Assembly (NCBI GenBank): GCA_945643635.1
Contig: CALZFC010000016.1
Coordinates: 2,708,501-2,772,500 of the forward strand
Length of the DNA: 64,000 nucleotides
From: Allodiplogaster sudhausi
Taxonomy: Eukaryota > Nematoda > Chromadorea > Rhabditida > Diplogasteridae
Reading direction: 5' to 3'
Program-made: the position numbers and the translations under genes
Notes under the pieces: model-generated
Told to the model about the DNA's origin: nothing
The model's database searches: none
What the model saw: only the letters and a program-made list of their open reading frames with translations
Shown here: positions 27,501 to 41,500 of the stretch, one piece after another
Layout: each line of letters opens with the position of its first letter
Numbering within the stretch: position 1 is the first letter of the stretch

Positions 27501-30500
27501 AATCAAATGACCAGGATGACCATCCTTGCTTAGTTTGAAGCAAACATGAAACAAAAAATTTCTGACATGGCCATTGAACTATATTTCCGAATCTCAATCT
27601 TCCTTAATGCTTGGACTTCCGGTCTAAGACTGTTCATGTTAAATCAAGGGACCCTAATGACTATCCTCGCATAAGTAGAAGATAATAAAATTGCTGACAA
27701 CACCATTGAGTTAAATTTACGGGCGTGAATCTTCCTACATATATAACTTCTTCTGCACTTCTTCCGCAAGTCATCTGCACTTCTTCTGCAGCCTAAAATT
27801 TAGATGGGATAGATATCAGGTGATCTTGAAGATTATGTTCGCATAGTTTGAAGCCAATATGAAAGAAAAAGTTCTGAAATGGCCATTGAGCTAAGGACCT
27901 CAATTTTCCTGAATAATGGACTTCAGGTCTAAGACTGTTCATGGGAAATCAAATGACCAGGATGACCATCCTTGCTTAGTTTGAAGCAAACATGAAACAA
28001 AAAAATTTCTGACATGGCCATTGAACTATATTTCCGAATCTCAATCTTCCTTAATGCTTGGACTTCCGGTCTAAGACTGTTCATGTTAATCAAGGGACCC
28101 TAATGACTATCCTCGCATAAGTAGAAGATAATAAAATTGCTGACAACACCATTGAGTTAAATTTACGGGCGTGAATCTTCCTACATATATAACTTCTTCT
28201 GCACTTCTTCCGCAAGTCATCTGCACTTCTTCTGCAGCCTAAAATTTAGATGGGATAGATATCAGGTGATCTTGAAGATTATGTTCGCATAGTTTGAAGC
28301 CAATATGAAAGAAAAAGTTCTGAAATGGCCATTGAGCTAAGGACCTCAATTTTCCTGAATAATGGACTTCAGGTCTAAGACTGTTCATGGGAAATCAAAT
28401 GACCAGGATGACCATCCTTGCTTAGTTTGAAGCAAACATGAAACAAAAAAATTTCTGACATGGCCATTGAACTATATTTCCGAATCTCAATCTTCCTTAA
28501 TGCTTGGACTTCCGGTCTAAGACTGTTCATGTTAAATCAAGGGACCCTAATGACTATCCTCGCATAAGTAGAAGATAATAAAATTGCTGACAACACCATT
28601 GAGTTAAATTTACGGGCGTGAATCTTCCTACATATATAACTTCTTCTGCACTTCTTTTGCAAGTCATCTGCACTTCTTCTGCAGCCTAAAATTTAGATGG
28701 GATAGATATCAGGTGATCTTGAAGATTATGTTCGCTTAGTTTGAAGCCAATATGAAAGAAAAAGTTCTGAAATGGCCATTGAGCTAAGGACCTCAATTTT
28801 CCTGAATAATGGACTTCAGGTCTAAGACTGTTCATGGGAAATCAAATGACCAGGATGACCATCCTTGCTTAGTTTGAAGCAAACATGAAACAAAAAATTT
28901 CTGACATGGCCATTGAACTATATTTCCGAATCTCAATCTTCCTTAATGCTTGGACTTCCGGTCTAAGACTGTTCATGTTAAATCAAGGGACCCTAATGAC
29001 TATCCTCGCATAAGTAGAAGATAATAAAATTGCTGACAACACCATTGAGTTAAATTTACGGGCGTGAATCTTCCTACATATATAACTTCTTCTGCACTTC
29101 TTCCGCAAGTCATCTGCACTTCTTCTGCAGCCTAAAATTTAGATGGGATAGATATCAGGTGATCTTGAAGATTATGTTCGCATAGTTTGAAGCCAATATG
29201 AAAGAAAAAGTTCTGAAATGGCCATTGAGCTAAGGACCTCAATTTTCCTGAATAATGGACTTCAGGTCTAAGACTGTTCATGGGAAATCAAATGACCAGG
29301 ATGACCATCCTTGCTTAGTTTGAAGCAAACATGAAACAAAAAAATTCTGACATGGCCATTGAACTATATTTCCGAATCTCAATCTTCCTTAATGCTTGGA
29401 CTTCCGGTCTAAGACTGTTCATGTTAAATCAAGGGACCCTAATGACTATCCTCGCATAAGTAGAAGATAATAAAATTGCTGACAACACCATTGAGTTAAA
29501 TTTACGGGCGTGAATCTTCCTACATATATAACTTCTTCTGCACTTCTTTTGCAAGTCATCTGCACTTCTTCTGCAGCCTAAAATTTAGATGGGATAGATA
29601 TCAGGTGATCTTGAAGATTATGTTCGCATAGTTTGAAGCCAATATGAAAGAAAAAGTTCTGAAATGGCCATTGAGCTAAGGACCTCAATTTTCCTGAATA
29701 ATGGACTTCAGGTCTAAGACTGTTCATGGGAAATCAAATGACCAGGATGACCATCCTTGCTTAGTTTGAAGCAAACATGAAACAAAAAAATTTCTGACAT
29801 GGCCATTGAACTATATTTCCGAATCTCAATCTTCCTTAATGCTTGGACTTCCGGTCTAAGACTGTTCATGTTAAATCAAGGGACCCTAATGACTATCCTC
29901 GCATAAGTAGAAGATAATAAAATTGCTGACAACACCATTGAGTTAAATTTACGGGCGTGAATCTTCCTACATATATAACTTCTTCTGCACTTCTTCCGCA
30001 AGTCATCTGCACTTCTTCTGCAGCCTAAAATTTAGATGGGATAGATATCAGGTGATCTTGAAGATTATGTTCGCATAGTTTGAAGCCAATATGAAAGAAA
30101 AAGTTCTGAAATGGCCATTGAGCTAAGGACCTCAATTTTCCTGAATAATGGACTTCAGGTTTAAGACTGTTCATGGGAAATCAAATGACCAGGATGACCA
30201 TCCTTGCTTAGTTTGAAGCAAACATGAAACAAAAAATTTCTGACATGGCCATTGAACTATATTTCCGAATCTCAATCTTCCTTAATGCTTGGACTTCCGG
30301 TCTAAGACTGTTCATGGAAAATCAAGGGACCCTAATGACTATCCTCGCATAAGTAGAAGATAATAAAATTTTGACAACTCCATTGAGTTAAATTTACGGG
30401 CGTGAATCTTCCTACATATATAACTTCTTCTGCACTTCTTCCGCAAGTCATCTGCACTTCTTCTGCAGCCTAAAATTTAGATGGGATAGATATCAGGTGA

Positions 30501-33303
30501 TCTTGAAGATTATGTTCGCATAGTTTGAAGCCAATATGAAAGAAAAAGTTCTGAAATGGCCATTGAGCTAAGGACCTCAATTTTCCTGAATAATGGACTT
30601 CAGGTCTAAGACTGTTCATGGGAAATCAAATGACCAGGATGACCATCCTTGCTTAGTTTGAAGCAAACATGAAACAAAAAAATTTCTGACATGGCCATTG
30701 AACTATATTTCCGAATCTCAATCTTCCTTAATGCTTGGACTTCCGGTCTAAGACTGTTCATGTTAAATCAAGGGACCCTAATGACTATCCTCGCATAAGT
30801 AGAAGATAATAAAATTGCTGACAACACCATTGAGTTAAATTTACGGGCGTGAATCTTCCTACATATATAACTTCTTCTGCACTTCTTCCGCAAGTCATCT
30901 GCACTTCTTCTGCAGCCTAAAATTTAGATGGGATAGATATCAGGTGATCTTGAAGATTATGTTCGCATAGTTTGAAGCCAATATGAAAGAAAAAGTTCTG
31001 AAATGGCCATTGAGCTAAGGACCTCAATTTTCCTGAATAATGGACTTCAGGTCTAAGACTGTTCATGGGAAATCAAATGACCAGGATGACCATCCTTGCT
31101 TAGTTTGAAGCAAACATGAAACAAAAAAATTTCTGACATGGCCATTGAACTATATTTCCGAATCTCAATCTTCCTTAATGCTTGGACTTCCGGTCTAAGA
31201 CTGTTCATGTTAAATCAAGGGACCCTAATGACTATCCTCGCATAAGTAGAAGATAATAAAATTGCTGACAACACCATTGAGTTAAATTTACGGGCGTGAA
31301 TCTTCCTACATATATAACTTCTTCTGCACTTCTTCCGCAAGTCATCTGCACTTCTTCTGCAGCCTAAAATTTAGATGGGATAGATATCAGGTGATCTTGA
31401 AGATTATGTTCGCATAGTTTGAAGCCAATATGAAAGAAAAAGTTCTGAAATGGCCATTGAGCTAAGGACCTCAATTTTCCTGAATAATGGACTTCAGGTC
31501 TAAGACTGTTCATGGGAAATCAAATGACCAGGATGACCATCCTTGCTTAGTTTGAAGCAAACATGAAACAAAAAATTTCAGACATGGCCATTGAACTATA
31601 TTTCCGAATCTCAATCTTCCTTAATGCTTGGACTTCCGGTCTAAGACTGTTCATGTTAAATCAAGGGACCCTAATGACTATCCTCGCATAAGTAGAAGAT
31701 AATAAAATTGCTGACAACACCATTGAGTTAAATTTACGGGCGTGAATCTTCCTACATATATAACTTCTTCTGCACTTCTTCCGCAAGTCATCTGCACTTC
31801 TTCTGCAGCCTAAAATTTAGATGGGATAGATATCAGGTGATCTTGAAGATTATGTTCGCATAGTTTGAAGCCAATATGAAAGAAAAAGTTCTGAAATGGC
31901 CATTGAGCTAAGGACCTCAATTTTCCTGAATAATGGACTTCAGGTTTAAGACTGTTCATGGGAAATCAAATGACCAGGATGACCATCCTTGCTTAGTTTG
32001 AAGCAAACATGAAACAAAAAATTTCTGACATGGCCATTGAACTATATTTCCGAATCTCAATCTTCCTTAATACTTGGACTTCCGGTCTAAGACTGTTCAT
32101 GGAAAATCAAGGGACTATAATGACTATCCTCGCATAAGTAGAAGCCAATAAAATTTTTGACAACTCCATTGAGTTAAATTTACGGGCGTGAATCTTCCTA
32201 CACATATATAACTTCTTCTGCACTTCTTCCGCAAGTCATCTGCACTTCTTCTGCAGCCTAAAATTTAGATGGGATAGATATCAGGTGATCTTGAAGATTA
32301 TGTTCGCATAGTTTGAAGCCAATATGAAAGAAAAAGTTCTGAAATGGCCATTGAGCTAAGGACCTCAATTTTCCTGAATAATGGACTTCAGGTCTAAGAC
32401 TGTTCATGGGAAATCAAATGACCAGGATGACCATCCTTGCTTAGTTTGAAGCAAACATGAAACAAAAAATTTCTGACATGGCCATTGAACTATATTTCCG
32501 AATCTCAATCTTCCTTAATGCTTGGACTTCCGGTCTAAGACTGTTCATGTTAAATCAAGGGACCCTAATGACTATCCTCGCATAAGTAGAAGATAATAAA
32601 ATTGCTGACAACACCATTGAGTTAAATTTACGGGCGTGAATCTTCCTACATATATAACTTCTTCTGCACTTCTTCCGCAAGTCATCTGCACTTCTTCTGC
32701 AGCCTAAAATTTAGATGGGATAGATATCAGGTGATCTTGAAGATTATGTTCGCATAGTTTGAAGCCAATATGAAAGAAAAAGTTCTGAAATGGCCATTGA
32801 GCTAAGGACCTCAATTTTCCTGAATAATGGACTTCAGGTCTAAGACTGTTCATGGGAAATCAAGGACCAGGATGACCATCCTTGCTTAGTTTGAAGCAAA
32901 CATGAAACAAAAAAATTTCTGACATGGCCATTGAACTATATTTCCGAATCTCAATCTTCCTTAATGCTTGGACTTCCGGTCTAAGACTGTTCATGTTAAA
33001 TCAAGGGACCCTAATGACTATCCTCGCATAAGTAGAAGATAATAAAATTTCTGACAACACCATTGGGTTAAATTTACGGGCGTGAATCTTCCTACATATA
33101 TAACTTCTTCTGCACTTCTTCCGCAAGTCATCTGCACTTCTTCTGCAGCCTAAAATTTAGATGGGATAGATATCAGGTGATCTTGAAGATTATGTTCGCT
33201 TAGTTTGAAGCCAATATGAAAGAAAAAGTTCTGAAATGGCCATTGAGCTAAGGACCTCAATTTTCCTGAATAATGGACTTCAGGTCTAAGACTGTTCATG
33301 GGA

Positions 33304-33534
33304 AATCAAATGACCAGGATGACCATCCTCGCTTAAGTGAAGATAATAGCTGACAACATTGAAATTTACGGGCGTGAATCTTCCTACATATAAACTTCTT
33401 CTGCAGACATCTGCACTTCTTCTGCAGCAAAATTGAATAGATATCAGGTGATCTTGAAGATTATCGCGAAGCTATGAATTCTTGGCCATTGATAAGCCTC
33501 AATGGGACTTCCGGTCTAAGACTGTTCATGTTAA
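33304..33534 (+). repeat. Eroded, compressed satellite unit
   Basis: Between a C start at 33304 and the next A start at 33535 there are 231 bp where C plus a full A-B-C unit would need about 587. Module order is still recognisable (C start, A with ACGGGCGTGAATC, insert, B with ATCAGGTGATC, C tail), but bases are missing in many small blocks rather than one deletion. This is unlike any other unit. It may be a real relic or a consensus error in the assembly. Confidence 0.85.
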
Positions 33535-35179
33535 ATCAAGGGACCCTAATGACTATCCTCGCATAAGTAGAAGATAATAAAATTGCTGACAACACCATTG
33601 GGTTAAATTTACGGGCGTGAATCTTCCTACATATATAACTTCTTCTGCACTTCTTCCGCAAGTCATCTGCACTTCTTCTGCAGCCTAAAATTTAGATGGG
33701 ATAGATATCAGGTGATCTTGAAGATTATGTTCGCATAGTTTGAAGCCAATATGAAAGAAAAAGTTCTGAAATGGCCATTGAGCTAAGGACCTCAATTTTC
33801 CTGAATAATGGACTTCAGGTCTAAGACTGTTCATGGGAAATCAAATGACCAGGATGACCATCCTTGCTTAGTTTGAAGCAAACATGAAACAAAAAATTTC
33901 TGACATGGCCATTGAACTATATTTCCGAATCTCAATCTTCCTTAATGCTTGGACTTCCGGTCTAAGACTGTTCATGGAAAATCAAGGGACCCTAATGACT
34001 ATCCTCGCATAAGTAGAAGATAATAAAATTGCTGACAACACCATTGAGTTAAATTTACGGGCGTGAATCTTCCTACATATATAAACTTCTTCTGCACTTC
34101 TTCCGCAAGTCATCTGCACTTCTTCTGCAGCCTAAAATTTAGATGGGATAGATATCAGGTGATCTTGAAGATTATGTTCGCATAGTTTGAAGCCAATATG
34201 AAAGAAAAAGTTCTGAAATGGCCATTGAGCTAAGGACCTCAATTTTCCTGAATAATGGACTTCAGGTCTAAGACTGTTCATGGGAAATCAAATGACCAGG
34301 ATGACCATCCTTGCTTAGTTTGAAGCAAACATGAAACAAAAAAATTTCTGACATGGCCATTGAACTATATTTCCGAATCTCAATCTTCCTTAATGCTTGG
34401 ACTTCCGGTCTAAGACTGTTCATGTTAAATCAAGGGACCCTAATGACTATCCTCGCATAAGTAGAAGATAATAAAATTGCTGACAACACCATTGAGTTAA
34501 ATTTACGGGCGTGAATCTTCCTACATATATAACTTCTTCTGCACTTCTTCCGCAAGTCATCTGCACTTCTTCTGCAGCCTAAAATTTAGATGGGATAGAT
34601 ATCAGGTGATCTTGAAGATTATGTTCGCATAGTTTGAAGCCAATATGAAAGAAAAAGTTCTGAAATGGCCATTGAGCTAAGGACCTCAATTTTCCTGAAT
34701 AATGGACTTCAGGTCTAAGACTGTTCATGGGAAATCAAATGACCAGGATGACCATCCTTGCTTAGTTTGAAGCAAACATGAAACAAAAAATTTCTGACAT
34801 GGCCATTGAACTATATTTCCGAATCTCAATCTTCCTTAATGCTTGGACTTCCGGTCTAAGACTGTTCATGTTAAATCAAGGGACCCTAATGACTATCCTC
34901 GCATAAGTAGAAGATAATAAAATTGCTGACAACACCATTGGGTTAAATTTACGGGCGTGAATCTTCCTACATATATAACTTCTTCTGCACTTCTTTTGAA
35001 AGTCATCTGCACTTCTTCTGCAGCCTAAAATTTTGATGGGATAGATATCAGGTGATCTTGAAGATTATGTTCGCATAGTTTGAAGCCAATATGAAAGAAA
35101 AAGTTCTGAAATGGCCATTGAGCTAAGGACCTCAATTTTCCTGAATAATGGACTTCAGGTCTAAGACTGTTCATGGGAA

Positions 35180-38100
35180 ATCAAGGGACCCTAATGACTA
35201 TCCTCGCATAAGTAGAAGATAATAAAATTGCTGACAACACCATTGGGTTAAATTTACGGGCGTGAATCTTCCTACATATATAACTTCTTCTGCACTTCTT
35301 CCGCAAGTCATCTGCACTTCTTCTGCAGCCTAAAATTTGATGATATAGATATCAGGTGATCTTGAAGATTATTCTCGCTTAGTTTGAAGCCAATATGAAA
35401 GAAAAAGTTCTGAAATGGCCATTGAGCTAAGGACCTCAATTTTCCTGAATAATGGACTTCAGGTCTAAGACTGTTCATGGGAAATCAAATGACCAGGATG
35501 ACCATCCTTGCTTAGTTTGAAGCAAACATGAAACAAAAAATTTCTGACATGGCCATTGAACTATATTTCCGAATCTCAATCTTCCTTAATGCTTGGACTT
35601 CCGGTCTAAGACTGTTCATGTTAAATCAAGGGACCCTAATGACTATCCTCGCATAAGTAGAAGATAATAAAATTGCTGACAACACCATTGGGTTAAATTT
35701 ACGGGCGTGAATCTTCCTACATATATAACTTCTTCTGCACTTCTTCCGCAAGTCATCTGCACTTCTTCTGCAGCCTAAAATTTAGATGGGATAGATATCA
35801 GGTGATCTTGAAGATTATGTTCGCATAGTTTGAAGTCAATATGAAAGAAAAAGTTCTGAAATGGCCATTGAGCTAAGGACCTCAATTTTCCTGAATAATG
35901 GACTTCAGGTCTAAGACTGTTCATGGGAAATCAAATGACCAGGATGACCATCCTTGCTTAGTTTGAAGCAAACATGAAACAAAAAATTTCTGACATGGCC
36001 ATTGAACTATATTTCCGAATCTCAATCTTCCTTAATGCTTGGACTTCCGGTCTAAGACTGTTCATGTTAAATCAAGGGACCCTAATGACTATCCTCGCAT
36101 AAGTAGAAGATAATAAAATTGCTGACAACACCATTGGGTTAAATTTACGGGCGTGAATCTTCCTACATATATAACTTCTTCTGCACTTCTTTTGAAAGTC
36201 ATCTGCACTTCTTCTGCAGCCTAAAATTTTGATGATATAGATATCAGGTGATCTTGAAGATTATGCTCGCTTACTTTGAAGCCAATATGAAAGAAAAAGT
36301 TCTGAAATGGCCATTGAGCTAAGGACCTCAATTTTCCTGAATAATGGACTTCAGGTCTAAGACTGTTCATGGGAAATCAAATGACCAGGATGACCATCCT
36401 TGCTTAGTTTGAAGCAAACATGAAACAAAAAAATTTCTGACATGGCCATTGAACTATATTTCCGAATCTCAATCTTCCTTAATGCTTGGACTTCCGGTCT
36501 AAGACTGTTCATGTTAAATCAAGGGACCCTAATGACTATCCTCGCATAAGTAGAAGATAATAAAATTGCTGACAACACCATTGGGTTAAATTTACGGGCG
36601 TGAATCTTCCTACATATATAACTTCTTCTGCACTTCTTTTGAAAGTCATCTGCACTTCTTCTGCAGCCTAAAATTTTGATGATATAGATATCAGGTGATC
36701 TTGAAGATTATGTTCGCATAGTTTGAAGTCAATATGAAAGAAAAAGTTCTGAAATGGCCATTGAGCTAAGGACCTCAATTTTCCTGAATAATGGACTTCA
36801 GGTCTAAGACTGTTCATGGGAAATCAAGGGACCCTAATGACTATCCTCGCATAAGTAGAAGATAATAAAATTGCTGACAACACCATTGGGTTAAATTTAC
36901 GGGCGTGAATCTTCCTACATATATAACTTCTTCTGCACTTCTTTTGAAAGTCATCTGCACTTCTTCTGCAGCCTAAAATTTTGATGATATAGATATCAGG
37001 TGATCTTGAAGATTATGCTCGCTTACTTTGAAGCCAATATGAAAGAAAAAGTTCTGAAATGGCCATTGAGCTAAGGACCTCAATTTTCCTAAATAATGGA
37101 CTTCAGGTCTAAGACTGTTCATGGGAAATCAAATGACCAGGATGACCATCCTTGCTTAGTTTGAAGCAAACATGAAACAAAAAATTTCTGACATGGCCAT
37201 TGAACTATATTTCCGAATCTCAATCTTCCTTAATGCTTGGACTTCCGGTCTAAGACTGTTCATGTTAAATCAAGGGACCCTAATGACTATCCTCGCATAA
37301 GTAGAAGATAATAAAATTGCTGACAACACCATTGGGTTAACTTTACGGGCGTGAATCTTCCTACATATATAACTTCTTCTGCACTTCTTCCGCAAGTCAT
37401 CTGCACTTCTTCTGCAGCCTAAAATTTAGATGGGATAGATATCAGGTGATCTTGAAGATTATGTTCGCATAGTTTGAAGTCAATATGAAAGAAAAAGTTC
37501 TGAAATGGCCATTGAGCTAAGGACCTCAATTTTCCTGAATAATGGACTTCAGGTCTAAGACTGTTCATGGGAAATCAAATGACCAGGATGACCATCCTTG
37601 CTTAGTTTGAAGCAAACATGAAACAAAAAAATTTCTGACATGGCCATTGAACTATATTTCCGAATCTCAATCTTCCTTAATGCTTGGACTTCCGGTCTAA
37701 GACTGTTCATGTTAAATCAAGGGACCCTAATGACTATCCTCGCATAAGTAGAAGATAATAAAATTGCTGACAACACCATTGGTTAAATTTACGGGCGTGA
37801 ATCTTCCTACATATATAACTTCTTCTGCACTTCTTTTGAAAGTCATCTGCACTTCTTCTGCAGCCTAAAATTTTGATGATATAGATATCAGGTGATCTTG
37901 AAGATTATGCTCGCTTACTTTGAAGCCAATATGAAAGAAAAAGTTCTGAAATGGCCATTGAGCTAAGGACCTCAATTTTCCTGAATAATGGACTTCAGGT
38001 CTAAGACTGTTCATGGGAAATCAAATGACCAGGATGACCATCCTTGCTTAGTTTGAAGCAAACATGAAACAAAAAATTTCTGACATGGCCATTGAACTAT

Positions 38101-38465
38101 ATTTCCGAATCTCAATCTTCCTTAATGCTTGGACTTCCGGTCTAAGACTGTTCATGTTAAATCAAGGGACCCTAATGACTATCCTCGCATAAGTAGAAGA
38201 TAATAAAATTGCTGACAACACCATTGGGTTAAATTTACGGGCGTGAATCTTCCTACATATATAACTTCTTCTGCACTTCTTTTGAAAGTCATCTGCACTT
38301 CTTCTGCAGCCTAAAATTTTGATGATATAGATATCAGCTGATCTTGAAGATTATGTTCGCATAGTTTGAAGTCAATATGAAAGAAAAAGTTCTGAAATGG
38401 CCATTGAGCTAAGGACCTCAATTTTCCTGAATAATGGACTTCAGGTCTAAGACTGTTCATGGGAA
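35180..38465 (+). repeat. Higher-order repeat, 1,643 bp, two copies
   Basis: At 35180, 36823 and 38466 module B is followed directly by A, skipping C. The two spacings are both exactly 1,643 bp, which equals one A-B unit (about 305 bp) plus three full units. Within each copy, A starts are 35180, 35625, 36071, 36518 and 36823, 37269, 37716, 38161. The pattern shows a four-unit block amplified as a whole after loss of one C. Confidence 0.85.
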
Positions 38466-38553
38466 ATCAAGGGACCCTAATGACTATCCTCGCTCATAAG
38501 TAGAAGATAATCAAGGGACCCTAATGACTATCCTCGCATAAGTAGAAGATAAT
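38466..38553 (+). repeat. Partial A-module duplication (44-bp offset)
   Basis: The first ~44 bp of module A occur twice in a row, starting at 38466 and 38510. The first copy reads CGCTCATAAG where the second reads CGCATAAG. It sits at the third B-to-A junction, marking the right-hand break of the 1,643-bp higher-order repeat. Confidence 0.85.
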
Positions 38554-41500
38554 AAAATTGCTGACAACACCATTGGGTTAAATTTACGGGCGTGAATCTT
38601 CCTACATATATAACTTCTTCTGCACTTCTTTTGAAAGTCATCTGCACTTCTTCTGCAGCCTAAAATTTTGATGATATAGATATCAGGTGATCTTGAAGAT
38701 TATGCTCGCTTACTTTGAAGCCAATATGAAAGAAAAAGTTCTGAAATGGCCATTGAGCTAAGGACCTCAATTTTCCTAAATAATGGACTTCAGGTCTAAG
38801 ACTGTTCATGGGAAATCAAATGACCAGGATGACCATCCTTGCTTAGTTTGAAGCAAACATGAAACAAAAAAATTTCTGACATGGCCATTGAACTATATTT
38901 CCGAATCTCAATCTTCCTTAATGCTTGGACTTCCGGTCTAAGACTGTTCATGTTAAATCAAGGGACCCTAATGACTATCCTCGCATAAGTAGAAGATAAT
39001 AAAATTGCTGACAACACCATTGGGTTAACTTTACGGGCGTGAATCTTCCTACATATATAACTTCTTCTGCACTTCTTCCGCAAGTCATCTGCACTTCTTC
39101 TGCAGCCTAAAATTTAGATGGGATAGATATCAGGTGATCTTGAAGATTATGTTCGCATAGTTTGAAGTCAATATGAAAGAAAAAGTTCTGAAATGGCCAT
39201 TGAGCTAAGGACCTCAATTTTCCTGAATAATGGACTTCAGGTTTAAGACTGTTCATGGGAAATCAAGGGACCAGGATGACCATCCTTGCTTAGTTTGAAG
39301 CAAACATGAAACAAAAAAATTTCTGACATGGCCATTGAACTATATTTCCGAATCTCAATCTTCCTTAATGCTTGGACTTCCGGTCTAAGACTGTTCATGT
39401 TAAATCAAGGGACCCTAATGACTATCCTCGCATAAGTAGAAGATAATAAAATTGCTGACAACACCATTGGGTTAAATTTACGGGCGTGAATCTTCCTACA
39501 CATATATGTAACTTCTTCTGCACTTCTTCCGCAAGTCATCTGCACTTCTTCTGCAGCCTAAAATTTAGATGGGATAGATATCAGGTGATCTTGAAGATTA
39601 TGTTCGCATAGTTTGAAGTCAATATGAAAGAAAAAGTTCTGAAATGGCCATTGAGCTAAGGACCTCAATTTTCCTGAATAATGGACTTCAGGTCTAAGAC
39701 TGTTCATGGGAAATCAAATGACCAGGATGACCATCCTTGCTTAGTTTGAAGCAAACATGAAACAAAAAAATTTCTGACATGGCCATTGAACTATATTTCC
39801 GAATCTCAATCTTCCTTAATGCTTGGACTTCCGGTCTAAGACTGTTCATGTTAAATCAAGGGACCCTAATGACTATCCTCGCATAAGTAGAAGATAATAA
39901 AATTGCTGACAACACCATTGGGTTAAATTTACGGGCGTGAATCTTCCTACATATATAACTTCTTCTGCACTTCTTTTGAAAGTCATCTGCACTTCTTCTG
40001 CAGCCTAAAATTTTGATGGGATAGATATCAGGTGATCTTGAAGATTATGCTCGCTTAGTTTGAAGCCAATATGAAAGAAAAAGTTCTGAAATGGCCATTG
40101 AGCTAAGGACCTCAATTTTCCTGAATAATGGACTTCAGGTCTAAGACTGTTCATGGGAAATCAAATGACCAGGATGACCATCCTTGCTTAGTTTGAAGCA
40201 AACATGAAACAAAAAAATTTCTGACATGGCCATTGAACTATATTTCCGAATCTCAATCTTCCTTAATGCTTGGACTTCCGGTCTAAGACTGTTCATGTTA
40301 AATCAAGGGACCCTATTGACTATCCTCGCATAAGTAGAAGATAATAAAATTGCTGACAACACCATTGGGTTAACTTTACGGGCGTGAATCTTCCTACATA
40401 TATAACTTCTTCTGCACTTCTTCCGCAAGTCATCTGCACTTCTTCTGCAGCCTAAAATTTGATGATATAGATATCAGGTGATCTTGAAGATTATGCTCGC
40501 TTACTTTGAAGCCAATATGAAAGAAAAAGTTCTGAAATGGCCATTGAGCTAAGGACCTCAATTTTCCTAAATAATGGACTTCAGGTCTAAGACTGTTCAT
40601 GGGAAATCAAATGACCAGGATGACCATCCTTGCTTAGTTTGAAGCAAACATGAAACAAAAAAATTTCTGACATGGCCATTGAACTATATTTCCGAATCTC
40701 AATCTTCCTTAATGCTTGGACTTCCGGTCTAAGACTGTTCATGTTAAATCAAGGGACCCTAATGACTATCCTCGCATAAGTAGAAGATAATAAAATTGCT
40801 GACAACACCATTGGGTTAACTTTACGGGCGTGAATCTTCCTACATATATAACTTCTTCTGCACTTCTTCCGCAAGTCATCTGCACTTCTTCTGCAGCCTA
40901 AAATTTAGATGGGATAGATATCAGGTGATCTTGAAGATTATGTTCGCATAGTTTGAAGTCAATATGAAAGAAAAAGTTCTGAAATGGCCATTGAGCTAAG
41001 GACCTCAATTTTCCTGAATAATGGACTTCAGGTCTAAGACTGTTCATGGGAAATCAAATGACCAGGATGACCATCCTTGCTTAGTTTGAAGCAAACATGA
41101 AACAAAAAAATTTCTGACATGGCCATTGAACTATATTTCCGAATCTCAATCTTCCTTAATGCTTGGACTTCCGGTCTAAGACTGTTCATGTTAAATCAAG
41201 GGACCCTAATGACTATCCTCGCATAAGTAGAAGATAATAAAATTGCTGACAACACCATTGGGTTAAATTTACGGGCGTGAATCTTCCTACATATATAACT
41301 TCTTCTGCACTTCTTCCGCAAGTCATCTGCACTTCTTCTGCAGCCTAAAATTTAGATGGGATAGATATCAGGTGATCTTGAAGATTATGTTCGCATAGTT
41401 TGAAGCCAATATGAAAGAAAAAGTTCTGAAATGGCCATTGAGCTAAGGACCTCAATTTTCCTGAATAATGGACTTCAGGTTTAAGACTGTTCATGGGAAA

